Positions 1 through 6,734 are shown, numbered from the stretch's first letter. The stretch is 14,923 nt of DNA from Polyangiaceae bacterium (GCA_025936205.1 JAICTU010000209.1:1-14923); one strand, 5' to 3'. Numbers and translations: made by a program. Notes: generated by a model from the letters alone, not told the origin.

Positions 1-208
1 CAAGAGCACTTCGGCCCCGACGCGGGCCATCGCCGAAAAGTCGGCGAGCCAGGCCGCACGCGCCGGCAGCGAGCACGACCCGCTCACCCAGCAACTCGAA
101 GAGATGATGGGCGACGCACCGGTCTGCGACTCCTGCGGCCACATCACGGTCCGCAACGGCGCCTGTTACAAGTGCCTCAACTGCGGCAACTCGATGGGCT
201 GCTCGTGA
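1..208 (+). CDS. nrdJ: Vitamin B12-dependent (class II) ribonucleotide reductase, C-terminal end (5' partial)
   Basis: Only the last 68 codons are present; reading starts at base 2 and the TGA is at 206-208. The tail carries a cysteine cluster: C42-x2-C45-G, then C55-Y-K-C58-x2-C61-G, ending G-C67-S. This pattern, with the VRNG stretch between the two halves, is typical of the C-terminal zinc-binding and redox-active tail of cobalamin-dependent ribonucleotide reductases. In this family the tail cysteines pass electrons from thioredoxin to the active site, where ribonucleotides are reduced to deoxyribonucleotides. The catalytic barrel lies upstream of the window and cannot be assessed. Residues 1-35 are a low-complexity Ala/Ser/Glu linker, usual before the tail. 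Two strong hairpins start five bases after the stop codon. The family call is firm because the cysteine spacing is distinctive. Confidence 0.92.
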   Translation, partial: KSTSAPTRAIAEKSASQAARAGSEHDPLTQQLEEMMGDAPVCDSCGHITVRNGACYKCLNCGNSMGCS

Positions 209-212
209 TCTA

Positions 213-260
213 GGGGGGCTGATGCAGCCCCCCAGTCCCTGCAGCTTCGCTGCAGGGACT
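213..260 (+). terminator. Back-to-back hairpins after nrdJ
   Basis: Two perfect hairpins abut with no base between them. The first has a 9-bp stem (GGGGGGCTG at 213-221 with CAGCCCCCC at 225-233) and a 3-base loop. The second has a 12-bp stem (234-245 with 249-260) and a TTC loop. Their position, five bases after the nrdJ stop, suggests transcription termination or 3'-end protection. No T-run follows, so this is not a classical intrinsic terminator. Confidence 0.6.
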
Positions 261-312
261 TACCCCGCCCGCGCGGCGCGGGCGCTGCGCGCGGGGGCCC
301 CAAGCCCCGCTT

Positions 313-358
313 GCCCTCCCAGTGTTAGCTGATACCTGCCACTGGGAGGGCTTACTTT
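313..358 (+). terminator. 12-bp hairpin followed by a T-rich run
   Basis: GCCCTCCCAGTG (313-324) pairs perfectly with CACTGGGAGGGC (340-351) across a 15-base loop. TTACTTTT follows at 352-359, which resembles an intrinsic terminator read on the plus strand. It lies about 105 bases beyond the nrdJ stop and behind other hairpins. It could be a second terminator or part of a repeated palindromic element. Confidence 0.5.
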
Positions 359-468
359 TGGGCGGGCTCCTGCCGGGCTCGCTTCTGTAAACGGATGTGG
401 CTCAGCGTTGGGATTTTGGGGGCCGGGCCTCAGGCGTGCGGCGCTGCGCGGCGTATCGGGGCGCGGGT

Positions 469-543
469 GTCCCAGGGTCCATTCGGGGCGGAATGGCGAG
501 TCCGGAAACCCTGACCCCTGGACCCCTGGACCCCTTCTGGGAC
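469..543. repeat. Long imperfect inverted repeat with internal hairpin
   Basis: GTCCCAGGGTCC (469-480) pairs with GGACCC (528-533) and TGGGAC (538-543), leaving a 4-base bulge CTTC. Inside the loop CCATTC (479-484) could instead pair with GAATGG (491-496), and the TGGACCCC tandem repeat occupies the right side. The structure ends about 50 bases before the lipoprotein start, so it may lie in that gene's leader or promoter region. Confidence 0.45.
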
Positions 544-595
544 GTGAAACTAGCCATCGTATCCGCCCAGTGTTACGCGCGGACGTAGGAGAACC

Positions 596-1027
596 ATGGT
601 CATGAGCAAAGCTTCCGTGATTGCCGTGTGCCGCGGCGTTGTGTTCGCCGCTGCGCTGGGTACGTCGATGCTGGGTTGTCGCAAGGATGAGCCGCCTCCG
701 CCCCTGCCCGCGGCACCGAAGCCCGCCGAGCCCGCCGCCGCGGTAGCTCCGCTGGAGCTCAAGCCGGAAGACGCGGGCAAGCCGCCCGAGCCTGCTGCAG
801 CGCCGGCGCCCAAGGCCGCCCCGCACAAGGCCAGCGGCGGGCTTGCCGCCTGCTGTGCTGCCCTGCGCCAGAACGCAGCGAACGCGCCGGAGCCCACCAA
901 AGGCTACATGATCACCGCAGCAGGCGTGTGCGACGGTGCCGCCTCGTCCGGTGTGGACAAGGACGGCACGCTGAAGACGATCCGCGCGATGCTCAAGGGC
1001 GCGGGTGTTCCCACCGACTGCAAGTGA
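596..1027 (+). CDS. Predicted small lipoprotein with Ala/Pro-rich linker and Cys-containing C-terminal domain
   Basis: This 143-residue protein has a lipoprotein-type signal peptide: a basic start, a hydrophobic core (about 14-26) and MLGC with C28 as the likely lipidated residue. Residues 32-78 are a proline/alanine-rich spacer suited to reaching across the periplasm. Residues 79-143 form a compact domain with four cysteines (C86, C87, C112, C142) that could make two disulfides. AGGAG at 587-591 lies 4 bases from ATG 596 and 10 from the second in-frame ATG at 602. Either start could be used, and the signal peptide survives in both cases. It converges on thiL with 20 bases between the stop codons. 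I recognise no domain of known function. The coding call rests on the signal peptide, lipobox and ribosome site. A long opposite-strand frame (260-1036) has none of these. Confidence 0.72.
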   Translation: MVMSKASVIAVCRGVVFAAALGTSMLGCRKDEPPPPLPAAPKPAEPAAAVAPLELKPEDAGKPPEPAAAPAPKAAPHKASGGLAACCAALRQNAANAPEPTKGYMITAAGVCDGAASSGVDKDGTLKTIRAMLKGAGVPTDCK

Positions 1028-1038
1028 GCTGTTCACTG

Positions 1039-1060
1039 GGCTCGCCGCTAGCGGCGAGCC
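1039..1060. terminator. Perfect 22-bp palindrome between converging genes
   Basis: GGCTCGCCGCT (1039-1049) is followed at once by its exact reverse complement (1050-1060). It sits 11 bases after the lipoprotein stop and spans the thiL stop codon (1048-1050). Placement between converging genes fits a bidirectional terminator, although there is no T-run on either side. As a hairpin it would need to open a few central bases to form a loop. Confidence 0.6.
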
Positions 1061-2013
1061 AGGTGATCAAAGCCGCGCTCGAGCGGGATGCTATGGCCCG
1101 CACGGTGCAGCCGGGCTCCCTGCCCGCGCGTGACCCAGCCGATCGGCGCCGCCCCGTGTGGGCGCGCGCGGCTGGGGCCCGTGGCGAGCAGCGCGTAGTC
1201 CTCGCCGCCGTAGAGCGCGAAGTGCAGCGCGGAGCGGCGCAGGGCACGGCTGGCCAACAGCAGACTCGGTTGTAGCGCGGCGCGCAGCAGCCTCTCGTCG
1301 ACGACCAGGCCGACGCCGCTGGCGCGCGCGAGCTGGCGCGCGTCCGTCGCCAGGCCATCGGAGAGATCGATGCAGGAGCGCGCACAGTCGGTGAGCTCAC
1401 GGCCCTGCTCGAGCAAGGCGCGGGGGCGGCGCCAGGCTTGCACGCACTGCTCGACGCCTGCGCGTTCGCGGGCACCAGTGCCCGACACTCCGCTGCGCAA
1501 GCAGGCGAGGCCCGCCCCGGCGAGCCCCACGGCCCCGACCAACCACAGCTCGTCGCCGGCGCGAGCTCCGGTGCGGGGCAGCGCGACGCCGCTGCGGCCG
1601 AGCACGGTGGTGGTGATGCTGAGCTCGCGACCTCGCGAGAGATTGCCGCCCACGATCGGACAGTCGCACTCCAGGCTCGCCGCATGCTGACCGAGCGTCA
1701 GCTGGTCGAGGCCCTCCGCCGGCAGGTCCCGTGGCAAGATCAGCGCGGACAGCGCCGCCACGGGCACCGCACCCATCGCCGCGAGATCGCTGACAGCAGC
1801 CTGGAAGGAGCGATATCCGACGTCCTCGAGGCTGAGCCAGCGCAGGTCGAAGTGCACGCCTTGCACGCTGGCGTCCACGCTGCAGACAGACGCCTCGGCG
1901 CTGGGCGCCAGGATCGCGGCGTCATCGCCGATGCCGAGCGCCACGCGCCGGCTGCCCGCGGCGAACCGCTCGCGCAACCGCTCCACCCATTGCCGTTCCG
2001 TGCGCCTGACCAT
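1048..2013 (-). CDS. thiL: Thiamine-monophosphate kinase
   Basis: ThiL phosphorylates thiamine monophosphate with ATP to give thiamine diphosphate, the last step of cofactor synthesis, in the cytoplasm. The 321-residue product matches the usual length of about 320. It shows the family marks in order: GIGDDAA at 27-33, the AVSDLAAMGA helix, GGNLSRG, the LSDGLATD loop and LYGGEDYALL near the C-terminus. These acidic motifs bind Mg-ATP at the dimer interface. I chose ATG 2013 because the protein then begins just before the conserved region. An in-frame TTG at 2070 would add 19 residues unlike the family and has no ribosome site. The site before 2013 is itself weak. It lies 78 bases after the PocR-kinase gene on the same strand, so it may share its transcript, though no functional link to the GTPase is evident. 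Confidence 0.95.
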   Translation of the reverse strand: MVRRTERQWVERLRERFAAGSRRVALGIGDDAAILAPSAEASVCSVDASVQGVHFDLRWLSLEDVGYRSFQAAVSDLAAMGAVPVAALSALILPRDLPAEGLDQLTLGQHAASLECDCPIVGGNLSRGRELSITTTVLGRSGVALPRTGARAGDELWLVGAVGLAGAGLACLRSGVSGTGARERAGVEQCVQAWRRPRALLEQGRELTDCARSCIDLSDGLATDARQLARASGVGLVVDERLLRAALQPSLLLASRALRRSALHFALYGGEDYALLATGPSRARPHGAAPIGWVTRGQGARLHRAGHSIPLERGFDHLARR

Positions 2014-2091
2014 GTGCTGTCTCGCGAAGACCGCTCCCGCGTTTTCAGCACAGCCACCGTTGGGCGGCAAGCAGCAGCGCGGCGGCGAGCT

Positions 2092-3378
2092 TCAGTCGGG
2101 CTTGCCCCGGGTCGAGTCGAGCGGCAAGGTCAGTACGAAAGCAGCCCCGCTGGGCGGGTGGTCCTCCACGCTGAGGCCGCCGCCGTGCGCCTCTGCGAGG
2201 CGCGCCGCCAGGGCACGCGCCAGCTGTACCCGCCCCGGCAGGTCGCGCTCCAGCTCCGCCCTGGGGAGCCGCAGGTGAATCACCCGGACCTCCAGCACCG
2301 CCGGTAGGGGCGCCGCGAACAGAACCCAGGCGCCGCTCTGCGCGGAATCGGCGAGCGACTCCCGCCGCGAAGCCTCGAGCCGCAGGGAGGAGGCGACCTG
2401 GCCCGTGGCGTCCTCCGCCAGCAACCCGAGCGCCTGACGCAACCGCCCGGCGTCCGCTGCCAGCTGCGGCAGCGCTCCGCCTCTGGGCAATGCCAGCTCG
2501 ATCGACGCGCCTGGCCGGCGCGCGCGGAGCTCCGCCTGTAGATCGGCGAGCAGCTGGCTCGGGTTGGTCTCCCCCATCACCAGTGCCAGCGTGCCGCGCT
2601 CCAGCCGGGCCAGGTCCGTCAGCTGCGCGGCCATTTCGCCCAGCTGCTCGGCGCTCGCCTCCGACAGCCGAGCGCTCAAGTCAGCGGCCACGGCGGCGAG
2701 GAAGCTGGCGCGCGACCGATCGAGATCGGTGATCCGCTGCTCGGCCTGCTGCAGCCGCTCGGCCTTGTCCGCCAGCTCGCGGAAGCTCTCCTGGACCGCA
2801 GATAGATGCATCGACTCGGTGAGCCACGCCTTGTGTCCCGCGAACATCAGCGCGTCCAGCAGCACGCCGAGGTGCCGGGAGATCGCGCGCATCGTGTCCT
2901 CGCGCACGCGGGGCAGCGCGGCGAACAGCTCCTTGGTGCGGGGTACGTCCAGATCCGGCGCGCATTCCAGCAGCTCCTTCGAGAGCTCGCCGTTGTGCGA
3001 AGTCTGGAACGGCCCAAGCACGATGCGTCCGATCCGCCGCCCGTCGTGCGCGATGCAAGCCACGTGGTAGGTCGCGCCCGTGAAGCAGGTGAGCGAGAAC
3101 TGACCGTCCTCGCCCGGCTCCTGCTGCCGCAGCGTCTCGTACACTTCGCCGAGCCTGCGCGCCACCGCCGGCAGTTCCGCGAGATAGTCGTTGAGCGCCG
3201 GCTGCTTGCGATTCTTGGCCAGCGCGCGCCCCTCCTGGTCCAGAATGCGGATGGGAATCTGAAACAGCGCGTAGAAGCTGCTCAGCACGTCTTCCACGCT
3301 GGTCGCGTCGAGCAACTCGCGCAGGCCAGCGCTCGCGCCCAGCACGTCGGTGGGATTGTCCGCGGCCGCCTCGGGCAT
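2092..3378 (-). CDS. PocR-domain sensor with degenerate histidine-kinase module (predicted pseudokinase)
   Basis: The 428-residue protein has no signal peptide or membrane segment. Residues about 22-185 resemble a PocR ligand-sensing domain: a helix with LLDATSVEDV, FQIPIRILDQEG, the TCFTG region at 97-101 and GRIVLGPFQ at 117-125. Residues about 190-222 look like a coiled coil. Residues 221-262 follow the HisKA layout (FLAAVAADLSARL), but the phosphoacceptor histidine position is A232. The ATPase-like part keeps the DAGRLRQAL lead-in at 309-317 and the closing AEAHGGGLSVE-to-LTLPL segment. Both N-box asparagines appear changed (L319, D323), and no DxGxG box is visible. Autophosphorylation therefore looks impossible. 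Its start codon overlaps the stop of the GTPase gene by one base (TGATG), implying coupled synthesis and possibly a physical complex. The ligand is unknown; PocR domains elsewhere bind small diols or hydrocarbon-like molecules. Confidence 0.82.
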   Translation of the reverse strand: MPEAAADNPTDVLGASAGLRELLDATSVEDVLSSFYALFQIPIRILDQEGRALAKNRKQPALNDYLAELPAVARRLGEVYETLRQQEPGEDGQFSLTCFTGATYHVACIAHDGRRIGRIVLGPFQTSHNGELSKELLECAPDLDVPRTKELFAALPRVREDTMRAISRHLGVLLDALMFAGHKAWLTESMHLSAVQESFRELADKAERLQQAEQRITDLDRSRASFLAAVAADLSARLSEASAEQLGEMAAQLTDLARLERGTLALVMGETNPSQLLADLQAELRARRPGASIELALPRGGALPQLAADAGRLRQALGLLAEDATGQVASSLRLEASRRESLADSAQSGAWVLFAAPLPAVLEVRVIHLRLPRAELERDLPGRVQLARALAARLAEAHGGGLSVEDHPPSGAAFVLTLPLDSTRGKPD

Positions 3379-4115
3379 CAGAGTCCTCCGCCCTGGCTCC
3401 GTGCTGCAGCGGGCGCTCCACCGAGCCGCGTGTTGACCAACCTCAGTACCGGCGCATTGGCTCCCAGCTTGTTGGCGACCATCTGCACGAAGGCGTCCGA
3501 CTCGAAGCCAAACTTCTTGTCCAACGAGTGCTGCTGGTTGAGCGACTGCCAGGTGATCTGCAGCAGCCCCAGGAAGCTCTCCACGACGCCGGTGCCTTGC
3601 GTCGCAACGGCCAGATAGACCGGCTCGCGGCCGCGCTTGGCCAGCTCATCCAGCTCCTCGCGCGTGCGGATCGCGTTCGCGGGCAGATCTCGCTTGTTGA
3701 ACTGAATCACCAGCGGCAGGTTCTTGAGGGTCAAACCATTCGCTTCCAGGTTCGACTTCAGATCCAGAAACGCCGCGGTATTGTTCTGGGTCTCGGCGTG
3801 CTGAGAGTCCGCGACGAACACCACGCCGTCAGCGCCCTGCACCACCAGCCGGCGCGTGGAGGCATGGATCTGTTGCCCCGGCACGGTGAAGACCTTGATG
3901 CGCACCGAGACCCCGCTCTTGGCCTTGAAGTTCAGCGGCAGGAGATCGAAAAAGAGCGTTCGATCATCCTTCGTATCCAGCGTCATCAAGCGCCCGGTGG
4001 CGTCGCGATCGACGACTCGATGGAGCGCCTGCAGATTGGTCGTCTTCCCGCTCAACGCCGGGCCGTAGTAGACGAGCTTGATGGTCAGTTCGCGAGTTCT
4101 GAAGTCGAGCTGCAC
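3378..4115 (-). CDS. MglA-like small Ras/Arf-family GTPase with C-terminal extension
   Basis: This 245-residue cytoplasmic protein is a small GTPase of the bacterial MglA group, which act as polarity and motility switches in Myxococcus. It shows the P-loop GPALSGKT at 18-25, DRTLFFDLLP at 51-60, the switch-II TVPGQ at 77-81 (Thr where Ras has Asp, as in MglA), GADGVVFVADSQ at 94-105 and NKRD at 140-143. Classical MglA is about 195 residues. Here the last 50 or so (196-245) are an extension ending in a Gly/Ala-rich tail. The start is GTG 4115, with AGAGAGGAAG a few bases upstream. The open frame continues to 4628, but that part lacks any GTPase similarity and covers a promoter region. No MglB/roadblock partner gene is adjacent. 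The downstream PocR protein is the likely partner. The biological output is not known. Confidence 0.9.
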   Translation of the reverse strand: MQLDFRTRELTIKLVYYGPALSGKTTNLQALHRVVDRDATGRLMTLDTKDDRTLFFDLLPLNFKAKSGVSVRIKVFTVPGQQIHASTRRLVVQGADGVVFVADSQHAETQNNTAAFLDLKSNLEANGLTLKNLPLVIQFNKRDLPANAIRTREELDELAKRGREPVYLAVATQGTGVVESFLGLLQITWQSLNQQHSLDKKFGFESDAFVQMVANKLGANAPVLRLVNTRLGGAPAAARSQGGGL

Positions 4116-4328
4116 CTGCCGCTTCCTCTCTTGGGTGCTCGGGTGCGGGTGTCCCCGCAAAAAGTCTGCCTCCCAGTGCCCCTCCGGCGCTGGTTTCCGC
4201 ACGAGAGATACGGCCACCCAGGCGCTACGCGTGACGCGGAGAGCGCGCCACACACGCGCCCACACGTGAGCCGTCTCGGGCCAGGCACCACGTGAACGTG
4301 CGGGCTCAGCTGCTAGTCTGAGTGGAGC
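4116..4328. promoter_or_regulatory. Divergent intergenic region with two CACGTG sites
   Basis: These 213 bases separate the GTPase operon from the secreted-protein gene and must hold promoters for both. Two CACGTG palindromes lie at 4263-4268 and 4289-4294, 26 bases apart, with ACGTGA common to both. An inverted pair CTCAG (4305-4309) and CTGAG (4318-4322) lies just before the rightward start. I cannot place -10 or -35 boxes with confidence. Confidence 0.35.
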
Positions 4329-5330
4329 ATGCTGCCGCCCCTGGTCGTGTTTTGGCTCGCCGCGCCGACCGGTGCCGCCGACCCACAGGGCGAACTCGAG
4401 CGCTGGGCCTCCGACCACGGAGCTCGGCCCGTGCCTGCGCTGCAGGTGTCCGTGGCCGGTTACGACGAGGCCGTCGTGCATGAAGTCGAGACGCTGCTGG
4501 AAGAGGCGCGCAGCCTCGCACCCGGCAGCAGCGCCAGCTTCGAGCGGCTCGATCAGCTGCTCGCGGCCCACCCGGAGCTGCCACAAGCCGCCTGGTGGGC
4601 CGCGGAGCGCTACGCGCTGGAAGGACAAGAGCGGGCCCGAGAGGGCGAGCCCGAGAGCGCGGCCGAACGCGATCTGGCCCAGCGTAGCCGTGCTCTCGAG
4701 GGGCCGCGCGCGCCCGTCGCCGCTGCCGGAGCCGCTGCACCCCAGGACTCACCGCCGCAGCTGCCGCTCGAGCTCGTCGACCTGCGCCCGCGGGACGAGC
4801 TGCTGCTCGACGGGCAGCGCGCCGTTGCCGGCACGGTAGTCGTCCCGGGCCGCCACCACGCGCAGCTGTTCCGCGCGCAGCGCCAGGTCTGGTCCAGCTG
4901 GGTCGAGCTCGGCTCGCCGCCGGTGCTCCGCGTCGCCGATCCATCGCCGGCGTGCAGCGACCTCGACCTGTGGGGCACAGAACGCGGCGAGCAGGGTCCG
5001 ATGCCTGCCCCGGGCGTCCGCTGTTCGAGCTGGGCCGTGGCGAACCTGCGCAATGGCAGCGAGCTCGAGCTCGCCCTTTGCCGAGGCTCGCGCTGCGGCG
5101 CATGGGAGCGGCGTAGTCTGCTCGGCGGCGGGGCAGCGACCGCGCAGGTCGCCCCGCACGCCGCCGTACCGAACGCCGCCCTGCCCGCCTGGGTCACCTG
5201 GGGCGCGATCGGGCTCGGAGCAGCGGCCAGCACGATGCTCGTGCTCTGGCAGACCGGTGCGTTCGATCGACCGGCGCCTGCAACGCAGTTCGTGTTCACC
5301 GGGCCCACGGCGGCGGCTCTCGAGTTCTGA
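4329..5330 (+). CDS. Exported protein of unknown function with PEGA-like region and C-terminal membrane helix
   Basis: I do not recognise this 333-residue protein. It begins with a hydrophobic stretch (residues 4-17, then AAD) that may be a signal peptide, although it lacks the usual basic N-region. Residues 72-100 (LDQLLAAHPELPQAAWWAAE) are helical and recall TPR-like packing. After a charged Ala/Glu-rich part, residues 148-200 look like a PEGA-type beta domain (DGQRAVAGTVVVPGRHHAQLF). Four cysteines (209, 232, 251, 256) fall in the next section and suggest disulfides outside the cytoplasm. Residues 287-309 are one clear membrane helix, followed by a short tail. ATG 4329 is the first possible start because an in-frame TAG lies at 4314. 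GGAG sits unusually close to it. The gene converges on argH with 24 bases between. Long opposite-strand frames here look like GC-driven shadows. Confidence 0.7.
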   Translation: MLPPLVVFWLAAPTGAADPQGELERWASDHGARPVPALQVSVAGYDEAVVHEVETLLEEARSLAPGSSASFERLDQLLAAHPELPQAAWWAAERYALEGQERAREGEPESAAERDLAQRSRALEGPRAPVAAAGAAAPQDSPPQLPLELVDLRPRDELLLDGQRAVAGTVVVPGRHHAQLFRAQRQVWSSWVELGSPPVLRVADPSPACSDLDLWGTERGEQGPMPAPGVRCSSWAVANLRNGSELELALCRGSRCGAWERRSLLGGGAATAQVAPHAAVPNAALPAWVTWGAIGLGAAASTMLVLWQTGAFDRPAPATQFVFTGPTAAALEF

Positions 5331-5334
5331 GCCG
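5314..5334. terminator. Weak hairpin at the convergent ends of the exported-protein gene and argH
   Basis: CGGCTC (5314-5319) pairs with GAGCCG (5329-5334) over a 9-base loop that spans the end of the reading frame. The stem is short and no T-run follows. The position between two converging stop codons (5330 and 5355) is the main support. Confidence 0.3.
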
Positions 5335-5354
5335 ACAGACTCCGAGGACCGGCG

Positions 5355-6734
5355 TCAGTGTGCGCGCCAGCGCACGCGCGCATCGGCGATCGCCTCGGCC
5401 ACCCGAGCTCGCGCCGGGCCGCCGATCCCTTGCCGGCGCTCCACCGCTGCTTCCAGACTGAACATCGAGTCGATCAACTCGTCGGTCAGCGCGGGGTGGA
5501 TCGCGCGCACCTCGGCGGGCGGCAGCTGATCGATCTGCACCCCGAGCTGCTCCGCGCGCCGCACCAGACCACCGACGGTGTGGTGCGCGTTGCGGAACGG
5601 AACTCCGAGCTTCACCAGCTGGTCCGCCACGTCGGTGGCGCACATGTGCCCAGCGCCCAGCGCTGCTCGCAGCCGCTCGGCGTTGAAGCTCAGCGTGCCG
5701 ATTGCCCCGCCCAACGCGCGCGCGCAGACCAGCACGCTCTCGCAGGCATCGAAGATCGGCGGCTTGTCCTCCTGCAGATCGCGCCCGTAGCCGAAGCTCA
5801 GGCTCTTCTCCAGCACAAACAAGCTCACGGCGTGACCGATCACGCGCGCGGCGCGACCGCGCACGAGCTCCGCTACATCCGGGTTCTTCTTCTGAGGCAT
5901 CATCGAAGAGCTGGTCGAGAAGGCGTCGCTCAGGCGCACGAACCCGAACTCCTCCGTCGACCAGATCACCAGTTCCTCCCCGATGCGCGACAGGTGCACG
6001 CCCAGGATGGCCAGCGCAGAGCCGAGCTCCATCAGGAAGTCGCGGCTCGCCGTGGCGTCCAGGGAGTTACGCATCGGCCGCTCGAAGCCGAGCTCCTGGG
6101 CCACGCCGCTCCGGTCGAGCGGAAAGCCGCTGCCGGCGACGGCGCCCGCGCCGAGCGGGCACTCGTTCAAGCGGCGTGCCGTGTCCTGCACCCGGCCCAG
6201 GTCGCGCCACAGCAACTCCTGCCAGGCCATCAGGTGGTGCGATACGCGGCTGGGCTGCGCGCGCTGCAAGTGCGTGTACGCCGGCATCAGCAAATCCAGG
6301 TGCTGCTCGGCGCGATTCAGGATCGTGTCCGCGAGCTCGCGCAGCGCCAGCTCGAGCTCCGCGCACTTTCGCCGCGCCCAGAGCCGCAGGTCGGTCGCGA
6401 TCTGGTCGTTGCGCGAGCGGCCGGTGTGCAGCTTGGCCCCGGCCGGCACCAGCTCGGTCAGCCGCGCCTCGATGTTCATGTGCACGTCTTCTTTGTCGGC
6501 GTCCCAGCGGAACTGACCGCCCTCGATCTGCTCGGCGATCTGCTGCAGCCCGGCCACGATCTGGCGCGCCTCTTCCTCGCTGATCACGCCGATGCGCGAG
6601 AGCCCGCGCGCGTGCGCCATCGAACCCGCGATATCCTCGCGCCACAGCGCGCTGTCGACCTGCACGCTGGTGTTCAACACCTTCATGGCCGCATCCAAGC
6701 CCGTCGGCAGGCGGCCGCCTCCACTGACACTCAT
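5355..6734 (-). CDS. argH: Argininosuccinate lyase
   Basis: ArgH splits argininosuccinate into arginine and fumarate, the last step of arginine synthesis, as a cytoplasmic tetramer. The 459-residue product has the normal length. Visible motifs are the substrate-binding LHTGRSRNDQIATD at 102-115, THLQRAQP at 154-161 with the catalytic-region H155, and the fumarase/lyase superfamily signature SSSMMPQKKNP at 275-285. The signature has Ser where many homologues have Gly (GSS), and the reactive loop serines are kept. The start is ATG 6734, with AGAGAGAAG just upstream. The reading frame stays open to 7373 but that part is a shadow of thrB. The start overlaps the thrB stop as ATGA, so the two are translationally coupled. 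The thrB-argH pairing joins threonine and arginine synthesis, both fed by aspartate. Confidence 0.97.
   Translation of the reverse strand: MSVSGGGRLPTGLDAAMKVLNTSVQVDSALWREDIAGSMAHARGLSRIGVISEEEARQIVAGLQQIAEQIEGGQFRWDADKEDVHMNIEARLTELVPAGAKLHTGRSRNDQIATDLRLWARRKCAELELALRELADTILNRAEQHLDLLMPAYTHLQRAQPSRVSHHLMAWQELLWRDLGRVQDTARRLNECPLGAGAVAGSGFPLDRSGVAQELGFERPMRNSLDATASRDFLMELGSALAILGVHLSRIGEELVIWSTEEFGFVRLSDAFSTSSSMMPQKKNPDVAELVRGRAARVIGHAVSLFVLEKSLSFGYGRDLQEDKPPIFDACESVLVCARALGGAIGTLSFNAERLRAALGAGHMCATDVADQLVKLGVPFRNAHHTVGGLVRRAEQLGVQIDQLPPAEVRAIHPALTDELIDSMFSLEAAVERRQGIGGPARARVAEAIADARVRWRAH

Larger units (their letters stand above)
209..595. other. Gene-free region rich in inverted repeats between nrdJ and the lipoprotein gene
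   Basis: No convincing coding sequence fits here. The stretch holds at least seven inverted repeats: 213-233, 234-260, 268-282, 301-313, 313-351, 479-496 and 469-543. It also holds a short tandem repeat of TGGACCCC (519-526 and 527-534, preceded by TGACCCC at 512-518). The first hairpins probably end nrdJ transcription. The rest might be a palindromic repeat element, a small structured RNA or the leader of the lipoprotein gene. I recognise no known riboswitch. The promoter of the downstream lipoprotein should lie in the right-hand part, but I could not identify it confidently. Confidence 0.6.

Noticed and set aside
318..575. Ten-base repeat CCCAGTGTTA at 318-327 and 566-575
   Set aside because: Too short to separate from chance, and the flanking bases do not match.
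260..1036. Minus-strand 258-codon frame across the hairpin region and lipoprotein gene
   Set aside because: Arg/Gly-rich composition and no recognisable domain. The plus strand here has a ribosome site, signal peptide and lipobox.
4116..4628. Upstream extension of the GTPase reading frame
   Set aside because: No GTPase-like sequence before GTG 4115, and it would cover both the divergent promoter region and the start of the opposite gene.
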